A DNA stretch of 11,025 nt from an uncultured Spirochaetaceae bacterium (GCA_902797925.1 CADBUT010000194.1:1-11025); one strand, 5' to 3'; shown: positions 1 to 5,885, counted from the first letter of the stretch. Program-made: numbers and translations. The notes: generated by a model from the letters alone, not told the origin.

Positions 1-320
1 GTCCAAATACAGTTGAAAGCCCTGTAAAGAAGCAGTATGTACCGGCAACGTTACCTACTACTACTCCTGCACCTGCAACTGTAAGGAAACTCGATCTTGA
101 ATCAGTTAATGCTGAAATAGAAAGAGTTCAAGCTGAACTTTCAAGCAGGTTAGGCACAAAAGTTCAGTTTAATGTCAACCAAGAACTTGGGAAAGTAATC
201 GTAAAGGTTGTTGACCCTTCTACCGATAAAGTAATAAGGGAAATACCTTCCGAAGACGTTCAAGCACTTCAGATTAAAATGAAGCACATCAGTGCTTTGC
301 TTGTCGATGAGGTGATTTGA
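1..320 (+). CDS. flaG: FlaG family flagellar protein, 3' end only
   Basis: This frame is open from the left edge and ends at TGA 318-320, so the start lies outside the window. Codons begin at position 3. The visible 105 residues are a proline- and threonine-rich stretch (residues 14-26 of the visible part), then a helix, then the FlaG core with the pattern VDPSTDKVIREIP near the C-terminus, which is the family signature. FlaG proteins are small and are encoded just before fliD in many flagellated bacteria. Loss of FlaG changes filament length in some species, though its mechanism is unclear. The stop is only 24 bases before fliD with no terminator between, so the two are probably cotranscribed. 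Family assignment is strong; the full length is unknown. Confidence 0.88.
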   Translation, partial: PNTVESPVKKQYVPATLPTTTPAPATVRKLDLESVNAEIERVQAELSSRLGTKVQFNVNQELGKVIVKVVDPSTDKVIREIPSEDVQALQIKMKHISALLVDEVI

Positions 321-344
321 GTTATTGCTTTCTAGAGAGAGTCT

Positions 345-2375
345 ATGGCTGAAATAAACATTCCTGGTGTCAGCGACAAATACAAGACAAATGATCTCGT
401 GAAAAACTTAATGGAAGTCGAAAGAGTTCCATTAACACGAGAGCAGAGTAAACTTGACAATTACAAGCTCGAAAGAGAGTGCTGGCAGCGGGTCAACCAA
501 TACATGACCTCGGTACGCGACAACGCCCGGGGTCTGTTTTCTTACAACAACCCTTTCATCGAAAAATCTGTAACTTCATCAGATGATTCTGTTCTTACGG
601 CAGAAGCAAAGAGAGATACACCTGAAGGCAAATTCAATGTAATTGTCGAGCAAGTTGCAGCCGCTGATAAATTTCTTTCAAGCAATCTCGGTAAAGACTT
701 TTCAGTAAGAGCCGGAAAATACACTTTCAAGGTCGGCGAAAAGAAAGTTTCGTTCAACTGGCGCGGCGGCTCTTTAGCAGAATTTACTGATTCATTAAAT
801 AAAAGAGGCAACGACATATTAAAAGCCTCATTAATCAACGTAACAGAAAACACAAAAGTCTGGGCAATTGAATCGCTCAAGACGGGCAGCGCAAACGAGC
901 TTTCTTTTGAAGACGATGCGCTTTATTTAGCCGTCGGAATGGGTATTATTCAGGCATATAACAATACAGATTCAACGCCGGTTCAGCTTTCAACAAGAAT
1001 TCTCAAGCCTATTTCGCAGCTTTCAAGCGAAGGCGTTTCTCTTAAATCAGGCATATTGAAATTCAAGCCGCAGAGCGGTGCTGCAATCATGCTTTCTGAT
1101 GAAATTGTCAAAAACAACCCGGAAGGAATGATTTCTCTCAAGGTAAAGCTTGTTCCGACAGCCGATATAACCGAAACATCAAAACCGGCAGAAGAACTTA
1201 AGCCGAAGCTGCCGGAACCTGGCAAAGTTGAGCTTGATTCAATAAGCATCTTGAATGCACCGACAGACTTAGACCTGCCCTACTCCGACCCAGTGCCGGA
1301 GCCAGTAAAAATTGAAAATTACTCATTAGTTTATGTTAGACAGAGCAACGGAACAGAAAGTTCTTTAGGCCAGATTCTGGCAAGTGAGGACGTTTCAACC
1401 GTTTCATTTAATATTTCAGAATATCCCGATGCTACAAGCATCATTATCAAGAATTTCAACACAGGCAAGATTGCCGAAATTTCAGACGTACGTGTAGGCG
1501 AAGCACAGCCGGACAGATTTCTTATTCCGCTTAACCCTGCAAGCCTTGCAGCTGATGCCCGCGTTAAATACGAAGGCATTACAATGATACGCTCTGAAAA
1601 TAAGATAGACGATATAATTCCGAACGTAACGCTGAATCTTCAGAATTCATCTTCAAAGCCTGTTTCGCTGACAGTAGACAACAATACTGAAGACGCAAAG
1701 AGCGCCATAATTGAGTTTGTCGGCAACTACAACCGCCTTATGGCAGAGCTGAACATTCTTACACAGACAAAAGAAGAAATCGTAAACGAGCTTGAATATC
1801 TTACAGACGATGAGCGCAAAGAAGCATTGAAGCGGCTCGGGCTGTTTCAGGCAGATTTTACGCTTACATCAAATAAACAGGCGTTGCAGCGCGCTGTTGT
1901 TGCACCTTATGCAATCGAAGACAACGAAAAGATTAAGATGCTCTCTCAAATCGGCATTTCTTCAAAGGTAACGGCCGGCGGCAGCGCGACAGCTTCTCAG
2001 ATGCGCGGTTACCTTGAGATTGACGAAAAAGTTCTTGACAACGCGCTTAAGAATAATATGGCAGAAATCAAGAATCTTTTCGGCTATGATGCCGATAATG
2101 ATATGATAGCTGATATGGGTGTCGGTTTTTCAGTAGAAAGAAACCTGAACTCATATACACAGGTCGGCGGAATTATTGCCGCCAAAACAACAACTGTCGA
2201 CTCAAGAATTAAGTCAACTGAAACACAAATAAAAAAACTGGAAGATCAGCTTGCAGACAAAGAAGCCGAGCTTAAAACAAAGTACACCAAAATGGAAAGC
2301 ACTTTGAATACGCTGGAATCTCAATCAACAAAGATTTCTAATTTCAGCAAGCAGAATTCAGGAAATAACCAATAA
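345..2375 (+). CDS. fliD: FliD, flagellar filament cap (HAP2)
   Basis: FliD forms the cap at the distal filament end and helps flagellin subunits fold into place; in spirochaetes this tip is periplasmic. The 676-residue protein has the FliD N-terminal domain (about 1-110, with the LMEVERVPL pattern at 22-30 and VTSSDDSVLTAEA at 76-88). A middle region includes a proline-rich linker (about 278-325). The FliD C-terminal domain covers about 400-620 and ends in a heptad-like coiled coil (about 618-662). A DxDxDxxxD sequence at 582-590 resembles a calcium loop. The protein is longer than many enteric FliD proteins (about 470 residues), mostly because of the middle region. ATG 345 follows a purine-rich GAGAGA (335-340) and matches the conserved N-terminus. 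The gene follows flaG by 24 bases and precedes the next gene by 12, suggesting one transcript. Confidence 0.95.
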   Translation: MAEINIPGVSDKYKTNDLVKNLMEVERVPLTREQSKLDNYKLERECWQRVNQYMTSVRDNARGLFSYNNPFIEKSVTSSDDSVLTAEAKRDTPEGKFNVIVEQVAAADKFLSSNLGKDFSVRAGKYTFKVGEKKVSFNWRGGSLAEFTDSLNKRGNDILKASLINVTENTKVWAIESLKTGSANELSFEDDALYLAVGMGIIQAYNNTDSTPVQLSTRILKPISQLSSEGVSLKSGILKFKPQSGAAIMLSDEIVKNNPEGMISLKVKLVPTADITETSKPAEELKPKLPEPGKVELDSISILNAPTDLDLPYSDPVPEPVKIENYSLVYVRQSNGTESSLGQILASEDVSTVSFNISEYPDATSIIIKNFNTGKIAEISDVRVGEAQPDRFLIPLNPASLAADARVKYEGITMIRSENKIDDIIPNVTLNLQNSSSKPVSLTVDNNTEDAKSAIIEFVGNYNRLMAELNILTQTKEEIVNELEYLTDDERKEALKRLGLFQADFTLTSNKQALQRAVVAPYAIEDNEKIKMLSQIGISSKVTAGGSATASQMRGYLEIDEKVLDNALKNNMAEIKNLFGYDADNDMIADMGVGFSVERNLNSYTQVGGIIAAKTTTVDSRIKSTETQIKKLEDQLADKEAELKTKYTKMESTLNTLESQSTKISNFSKQNSGNNQ

Positions 2376-2387
2376 TAAGAGGACTGC

Positions 2388-2978
2388 ATGGACGTTATAT
2401 TAGACGGTGTAAATTTGGACATAACTATTGAAAACGAAAAGAATATAGGTGACATTCTAAAAGCCCTTGAAAGAGAGCTTGAATTAAACTCTGCTACAAT
2501 GGTTGAAGTAACTGCCGACAATACAGTTATTTCAGCAGAAAAACTGGACAGTTTCTTTGAGACACCGATTGACAAAGTCAACACTCTCGAAGTCAAGTCT
2601 GTAACAGCTAAAGAAGTAGCTGATGTTCTCAAGCACCTGTTTGAAACATTTGAAGACCTCGCCACAAAGCTTGAAGAAATTCCAGTTCAGCTGCAGAAAA
2701 ACGAAGACAAGACAGCCATGAACACCGTAACTGAACTTGCGGACGCTCTTTCACTGCTTTTCCAGACAATTCCTTACGTCAATCTTTTCCCGGAGAATTT
2801 TGACAATCTCACAATTGAAAGCAAGCGCCTGTCTTCTTTTGTCAGTGACTTCCCTTCTCTGCTTGAAGATTTCAGAAAAGCGGTTGAATCTAACGATACA
2901 GTTCTGATTGGCGACCTTGCCGAATACGAAATAGCTCCAAGACTTCATCAGCTTTCTAAGCTTCAGAATTCTTTATAA
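2388..2978 (+). CDS. Unrecognised 196-residue protein in the fliD operon
   Basis: I do not recognise a named family. The gene begins 12 bases after fliD with a strong ribosome binding site (AAGAGGA, 2377-2383), so it is very likely translated from the fliD transcript. T. pallidum has, from memory, a hypothetical gene at the same place (TP0873). There is no signal peptide or membrane segment, so it is probably cytoplasmic and acidic. Residues 1-70 look beta-rich and could form a small beta-grasp-like fold. Residues 74-196 look almost entirely helical, with a conserved-looking GDLAEYEIAPRL patch at 175-186. In many bacteria the gene after fliD is fliS, the flagellin chaperone, or fliT. The helical half and the position make a chaperone-like role possible, but I see no FliS sequence signature, so this is inference from position. 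Confidence 0.85.
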   Translation: MDVILDGVNLDITIENEKNIGDILKALERELELNSATMVEVTADNTVISAEKLDSFFETPIDKVNTLEVKSVTAKEVADVLKHLFETFEDLATKLEEIPVQLQKNEDKTAMNTVTELADALSLLFQTIPYVNLFPENFDNLTIESKRLSSFVSDFPSLLEDFRKAVESNDTVLIGDLAEYEIAPRLHQLSKLQNSL

Positions 2979-3002
2979 AATGATTTTTAATCCCATTTTA
3001 TC

Positions 3003-3031
3003 TTGAATTTCTAAAGCATAAGCATTAGAAT
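3003..3031 (+). promoter_or_regulatory. Probable sigma-70-type promoter before the 86-residue gene
   Basis: TTGAAT (3003-3008) and TAGAAT (3026-3031) are separated by exactly 17 bases. Transcription would start near 3038, just before a GGAG ribosome binding site (3041-3044) and the ATG at 3053, giving a very short leader. It would let the 86-residue gene and tsaE-tsaB be expressed independently of the flagellar genes upstream. It is a consensus-based call with no experimental support. Confidence 0.42.
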
Positions 3032-3052
3032 AGTGATATTGGAGTTTTTTAG

Positions 3053-3313
3053 ATGGAAGTTCTTGAAATAAAAAATCTCTATCGAGAAGAGACTGGTTTG
3101 TACTACAGAAGGAATTTTACAGGTCTTGCCGTAATAGAACTTCCAATAAAAACAATAGAAGTACCGCTTGATTTTATCATTGAAATGGGGCCGATGGGCA
3201 ACAAAGATTTCGACATTGAATTAAAAGATAAAATCGATTATCCTCTTTTACCTGTAATGAAAAAGCTTAAAGAATTTATTGAGCGGCTCGACAAAGAAGG
3301 AAAATTACCCTGA
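3053..3313 (+). CDS. Unrecognised conserved-type 86-residue protein upstream of tsaE
   Basis: This is a small soluble protein with no signal peptide, membrane segment or cysteine. The pattern suggests several beta strands (residues 3-45, including the GLAVIELPIKTIEVPLDFII stretch) followed by a charged C-terminal helix (about 65-83). I do not recognise the family. T. pallidum appears to have a gene at the equivalent place (TP0874, from memory), so it is probably a lineage-conserved protein rather than a chance reading frame. ATG 3053 has GGAG eight bases upstream. Its TGA stop (3311-3313) overlaps the probable start of tsaE, and the tsaE ribosome binding site lies inside its last codons, which points to translational coupling. 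No function can be assigned. Confidence 0.8.
   Translation: MEVLEIKNLYREETGLYYRRNFTGLAVIELPIKTIEVPLDFIIEMGPMGNKDFDIELKDKIDYPLLPVMKKLKEFIERLDKEGKLP
3297..3301 (+). promoter_or_regulatory. Ribosome binding site that locates the tsaE start
   Basis: AAGGA, within the longer purine run AAGAAGGAAAA, lies inside the end of the preceding gene. It is 8 bases before CTG 3310 and 11 bases before ATT 3313. No comparable site precedes the first in-frame ATG at 3400. This favours initiation at a non-AUG codon at 3310 or 3313. Confidence 0.55.
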
Positions 3314-3744
3314 TTACACTTAAAACACATTCAGCCGACGAAACCATTAAGCTGGGCGAAAAAATCGGCTCATATCTCAAAGCCGGCGATGTTCTTGCAA
3401 TGCGCGGCACTCTTGCTGCCGGAAAAACTACAATCACAAAGGGCATTGCACGCGCTTTAGGCATAGAAGAAACCATAACAAGCCCCACTTTCACAATTGT
3501 CTCAGAATATGAAGGAAAGCTGCATCTTTATCATATAGACGTTTACCGCCTTGATTCAAGCGAAGATTTCGTCAATTTAGGTTCAGACGAAATGCTTTAC
3601 GGCAACGGCGTTTCGATAATTGAATGGAGCGAAAAAGTTCAGTCTGAAATTCCGAAAAAGGCAATAACAATCAGCCTTGAAGCAAACGAAGACAACAGCC
3701 GCACGATTACAATTTCAAACTGGCCTTACGGAGATTTGCAATGA
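3310..3744 (+). CDS. tsaE: TsaE, ATPase of tRNA t6A37 synthesis, non-AUG start
   Basis: TsaE is the P-loop ATPase that works with TsaB and TsaD to put threonylcarbamoyl on A37 of ANN-decoding tRNAs. Counting from CTG 3310 (144 residues), the family features are Walker A GTLAAGKT (33-40), SPTFTIV (58-64), the HIDVYRL block (75-81) and EW (105-106). The first in-frame ATG (3400) sits immediately before Walker A and would remove the first strand and the AGDVLAM segment that all TsaE proteins have. The upstream frame is open back to TGA 3280 with no ATG, GTG or TTG. CTG 3310 or ATT 3313 fits both homology and the ribosome binding site at 3297-3301. Walker A is unusual: the family normally reads GDLGAGKT. 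The stop overlaps the tsaB start (ATGA, 3741-3744), so the two are coupled. Confidence 0.9.
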   Translation: MITLKTHSADETIKLGEKIGSYLKAGDVLAMRGTLAAGKTTITKGIARALGIEETITSPTFTIVSEYEGKLHLYHIDVYRLDSSEDFVNLGSDEMLYGNGVSIIEWSEKVQSEIPKKAITISLEANEDNSRTITISNWPYGDLQ

Positions 3745-4433
3745 AAGCTTTAGCCATAGACACATCTGTCAGCAAGATTTCGCTTGCCGCATGGAACGAA
3801 GACACACATGCCTCGCTTATAATTCAGGCAGACTTGAAACAATCTGAAAAGCTTGTGCCTGCAATCGATTATGTACTTGAGCAGGCAAAGCTTGACGTAA
3901 AAGACATTGAATTTCTTGCTGTTGCACTAGGGCCGGGCACTTTTACAGGGCTTAGGCTCGGCATTTCTGCTTTGAAGGCAATTTCGCTTGCAACAGGCGC
4001 GCCACTTTACGGCATTCCGACACTTGACGCATATCAGCCGCCTTTTGCAGATTATTCCGGCACGCTTGTGCCTGTAATTGATGCTAAAAAAGAGCGTTTT
4101 TATCTTTCAATCTGGCGGAACAGCGAAAAGTCGCTCGAAGATTCAGACTTATCGCCGGAAGAAGCTTTGAAAGTAATTGACCCCGAAGAGAACATTCTGC
4201 TTGTCGGCGACGATGCACCGCTTTTTAAGGAAAAGCTGCTTGAATTGCGCCCGCTTCAAAAATGCGCAATCTTTTCTGGCTCACTCTGCATTGCAGACCA
4301 GCTTATTGTAATGGCAGACAACTTGCACAAATCGGGCGCAAAGCCGCTGCAAGACTATAACGGGCCTGTGTACATTAGGAAAAGTGAAGCGGAAGAGAAT
4401 CGGGTTTGCGATGAGGCTAAATCTACGAAATAA
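3741..4433 (+). CDS. tsaB: TsaB, scaffold partner in tRNA t6A37 synthesis
   Basis: TsaB is an inactive ASKHA-fold paralogue of TsaD. It dimerises with TsaD and recruits TsaE, and is required for t6A modification of tRNA in the cytoplasm. The 230-residue protein has the expected landmarks: AIDTS (5-9) near the N-terminus, the TsaB signature GPGTFTGLRLG (64-74), PVIDAKKERFY (111-121), and PVYIRKSEAE (209-218) near the C-terminus. Length is normal. The start overlaps the tsaE stop by four bases, consistent with an operon of two proteins that form one complex; tsaD is not in this window. The last dozen residues after SEAE are encoded within the left arm of an inverted repeat (4402-4415 pairing with 4436-4450), so the extreme C-terminus may be a late addition. 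Confidence 0.95.
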   Translation: MKALAIDTSVSKISLAAWNEDTHASLIIQADLKQSEKLVPAIDYVLEQAKLDVKDIEFLAVALGPGTFTGLRLGISALKAISLATGAPLYGIPTLDAYQPPFADYSGTLVPVIDAKKERFYLSIWRNSEKSLEDSDLSPEEALKVIDPEENILLVGDDAPLFKEKLLELRPLQKCAIFSGSLCIADQLIVMADNLHKSGAKPLQDYNGPVYIRKSEAEENRVCDEAKSTK

Positions 4434-4450
4434 GGCTTATCGGCAAACCC
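4402..4450. repeat. Inverted repeat spanning the tsaB stop codon
   Basis: GGGTTTGC (4402-4409) pairs perfectly with GCAAACCC (4443-4450). The stem continues as GATGAG (4410-4415) with CTTATC (4436-4441), with one G-U pair and a single bulged G at 4442. The tsaB stop codon lies in the loop. No T-run follows on either strand, so it is not a textbook intrinsic terminator. It may stabilise the 3' end of the tsaB message, or be a remnant of a small dispersed repeat. It lies directly beside a second inverted repeat. Confidence 0.5.
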
Positions 4451-4453
4451 TAC

Positions 4454-4476
4454 AAGTTTGTACTTCGTACAAACTT
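4454..4476. terminator. Strong hairpin between convergent genes, possible two-way terminator
   Basis: The arms AAGTTTGTAC (4454-4463) and GTACAAACTT (4467-4476) are a perfect 10-base inverted repeat around TTC, so the loop region reads C-TTCG. It sits 20 bases after the tsaB stop and 6 bases beyond the stop of the opposing gene. That position suits termination from both sides. A T-run is missing on both strands, so termination is inferred from position and structure only. Confidence 0.45.
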
Positions 4477-4482
4477 AATAGA

Positions 4483-5031
4483 CTAATCGTTAATTGTTAT
4501 GGTATTAGATACAACATCACCGTATTTAAATTGCACTGTATATACTTCATTAGCATCTAATTTAAAAAATTTGTCCAAATCAATTTCGTTTTTAATAGTC
4601 TCGCCAGCTTTTACCAAAGTGAAATTTATATCTTCAAAAAAATATGACAAGCTTGCACGTATTCCTATATATTCTACACTTTCATTGTTAGAATCGAATA
4701 TTTTATAACAAACATTGATATAACAATATTCATTATTTGTTGATATATCATCTTTAAAAATATGAAGATCTTTGCCAGAAATGTTTTTATAATATATTTT
4801 TACGGTATTTTTCTTAAAAAAACTTTTCTTAAGTGTAATCGTAAAATTCTCTGGACAAAAATTGTGTCCATATTTATCAACCAGCTCTCTAGAATGTTCA
4901 AATTTCTCTTTAGCTAATTTTTCATCATTTAGCCAGCTCCAATCTCTTTCTTCAACAATTTCTTGCTGAGGTTTTGCAAGCAGCGGCAATGTTAATAAGA
5001 CTAAAAACAAGCAGAATAAACTTTTTCTCAT
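4483..5031 (-). CDS. Exported AT-rich orphan protein, function unknown
   Basis: The 182-residue protein starts with a clear signal peptide: positive MRKS, a leucine-rich core to residue 18, and a probable signal peptidase I cut after A19 (LLA-KP). There is no lipobox at the cleavage point, so it is probably periplasmic or secreted. The mature part opens with a charged helix (about 36-54). It continues as a strand-rich region (62-180) with three cysteines (59, 103, 108). The C-terminal pattern KAGETIKNEIDLDKFF...YTVQFKY resembles immunoglobulin-like sandwiches seen in secreted bacterial proteins; this is a resemblance only. ATG has AGGAG six bases upstream (5038-5042). Base composition is far more AT-rich than the neighbours (11 G/C in 4741-4800). 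It sits alone between two conserved blocks, which suggests later insertion. Confidence 0.8.
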   Translation of the reverse strand: MRKSLFCLFLVLLTLPLLAKPQQEIVEERDWSWLNDEKLAKEKFEHSRELVDKYGHNFCPENFTITLKKSFFKKNTVKIYYKNISGKDLHIFKDDISTNNEYCYINVCYKIFDSNNESVEYIGIRASLSYFFEDINFTLVKAGETIKNEIDLDKFFKLDANEVYTVQFKYGDVVSNTITIND

Positions 5032-5051
5032 AGCACGCTCCTTTTATCAGC

Positions 5052-5057
5052 ATTATA
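5052..5057 (-). promoter_or_regulatory. -10 element for the exported orphan gene
   Basis: On the minus strand this is a perfect TATAAT, 20 bases upstream of the ATG and just upstream of the ribosome binding site at 5038-5042. The -35 region is poor and overlaps the T-run of the csrA terminator. The gene therefore seems to be transcribed from its own start right after the flagellar transcript ends. Confidence 0.5.
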
Positions 5058-5070
5058 CATTAAATCAGAC

Positions 5071-5117
5071 TAAAAAAACACCCTCTGAGCTGGCGCATTA
5101 CGGCACTTTCAGAGGGT
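5071..5117 (-). terminator. Intrinsic terminator after csrA
   Basis: Read on the minus strand, ACCCTCTGA (5117-5109) pairs perfectly with TCAGAGGGT (5088-5080) across a 20-base loop. It is followed by G and then seven T (5078-5072). It lies 23 bases beyond the csrA stop codon and separates fliW-csrA from the exported orphan gene. Confidence 0.85.
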
Positions 5118-5139
5118 TAAAGGCGGCTGGATTTTAGTT

Positions 5140-5373
5140 TTATTCCTTTTTAATAGAAGAAAACTGAGAAAGCGCGTCGAGGTTGGCGGTATTGACAACG
5201 GCGGCGCGGTTTTCGTTTTGAATGGCGTTGAAGACTTCCTGGCGGAAAACTTTCACGTCTTTTGGGGCTTCAACGCCCACTTTTACCTGGTCGCCGCGCA
5301 CTTCAATAATCGTTATGGTTATGTCGTTTCCGATTCTGATTTTTTCATTTGTTTTTCGTGTCAATATCAGCAT
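5140..5373 (-). CDS. csrA: CsrA, RNA-binding translational regulator
   Basis: CsrA dimers bind GGA motifs in mRNA leaders and block translation; in flagellated Gram-positives and spirochaetes a main target is flagellin mRNA. The 77-residue protein has the family start MLILTRK, the GVEAPKDV motif (33-40), and both RNA-contact regions, including Leu4 and Arg44 in VFRQEV (42-47). The C-terminal extension after residue 48 is of the longer type found in FliW-containing species. It keeps Asn55 in QNENRAA, a position required for FliW binding in Bacillus subtilis. The start overlaps the end of fliW by seven bases (ATGCTGA, 5367-5373), with a GAGAGG ribosome binding site inside fliW. That overlap favours matched production of the regulator and its antagonist. 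The gene ends before a strong terminator. Confidence 0.96.
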   Translation of the reverse strand: MLILTRKTNEKIRIGNDITITIIEVRGDQVKVGVEAPKDVKVFRQEVFNAIQNENRAAVVNTANLDALSQFSSIKKE

Positions 5374-5813
5374 GAACCACCTCTCTTTGCCGCTTCAGCA
5401 AAAATATCATGCTTTGTAAACCATCTCGGGTCACACGAAATAACCTGAATGCATTTGTTGTTCTTCTTGTTAAAGATGAGCGGGCCTTGCAGGTTGGCGG
5501 TAATCGGCGAACCGTCGCAAGGAACTGTAACAATTGACATTACAATCACATCAGAAGGAGATTCAATTCCGATAGACTTCAAGCTTTCGTCATCGATATC
5601 AAGCTCATAATCTGAGCAGAATGCGAACGGATCAATCAGCAAAAATGAGAGATTCTTGTCTTGCAAAGACTGAAACCACAAGAACGGTTTCTGCTCCGCC
5701 TCATACATGGCAAAGCTTGTGTATTCTTCAAAACCGAAAAGACCGCTCGGAACTTCATAAATCTGATTTTCTTCGATGGTTATTGTTCCATTTGTTTTGG
5801 TTGCAATTTCCAT
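5367..5813 (-). CDS. fliW: FliW, flagellin-binding antagonist of CsrA
   Basis: FliW binds either free flagellin or CsrA. When flagellin is exported, FliW is released and captures CsrA, so flagellin translation resumes. The 148-residue protein matches the family in length and landmarks: GLFGFEEY (24-31), PFLWFQS (43-49), the aromatic-rich DPFAFCSDYEL (61-71), and ANLQGPLIF (106-114), the usual family block near the C-terminus. The T. pallidum homologue (TP0658, from memory) was among the first proteins linked to flagellin in this family. ATG 5813 follows a modest site (GGCGAG). The gene overlaps csrA by seven bases. Upstream, an intrinsic terminator isolates it from flgL, so it probably has its own promoter in 5814-5890. 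Confidence 0.96.
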   Translation of the reverse strand: MEIATKTNGTITIEENQIYEVPSGLFGFEEYTSFAMYEAEQKPFLWFQSLQDKNLSFLLIDPFAFCSDYELDIDDESLKSIGIESPSDVIVMSIVTVPCDGSPITANLQGPLIFNKKNNKCIQVISCDPRWFTKHDIFAEAAKRGGSC

Positions 5814-5856
5814 ATTCTCGCCTTATAAAAAAAGAATTGTTTGAAAAGCCTGCCGG

Positions 5857-5884
5857 CTTATAAAGCACGGCAATAACTTTTAAA
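5857..5884 (-). promoter_or_regulatory. Weak candidate promoter for fliW-csrA
   Basis: On the minus strand TTTAAA (5884-5879) and TATAAG (5862-5857) are 16 bases apart. Neither box is strong and the -35 overlaps the tail of the flgL terminator. I list it because a promoter is needed here if that terminator works well; a partly read-through terminator is the alternative. Confidence 0.25.
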
Positions 5885-5885
5885 T

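Noticed and set aside
2976..3000. Perfect TAAAATG/CATTTTA inverted repeat after the 196-residue gene as a terminator
   Set aside because: The stem is seven nearly all A-T pairs with an 11-base loop and no T-run, so it would be unstable. It overlaps the stop codon and is probably chance in AT-rich DNA.
3012..3037. Sigma-28-like reading (TAAAGCAT) of the promoter before the 86-residue gene
   Set aside because: The matching -10 half has only four of eight positions. The TTGAAT/TAGAAT pair at 17 bases is a better fit.
3400..3744. A 114-residue TsaE starting at the first ATG
   Set aside because: It would begin immediately before Walker A, lacks a ribosome binding site, and discards family-like N-terminal sequence that is open and in frame upstream.
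5843..5860. AAGCC-TGCC-GGCTT hairpin in the fliW leader as a CsrA site
   Set aside because: Neither strand has a GGA in the loop, so it does not fit a CsrA binding hairpin.
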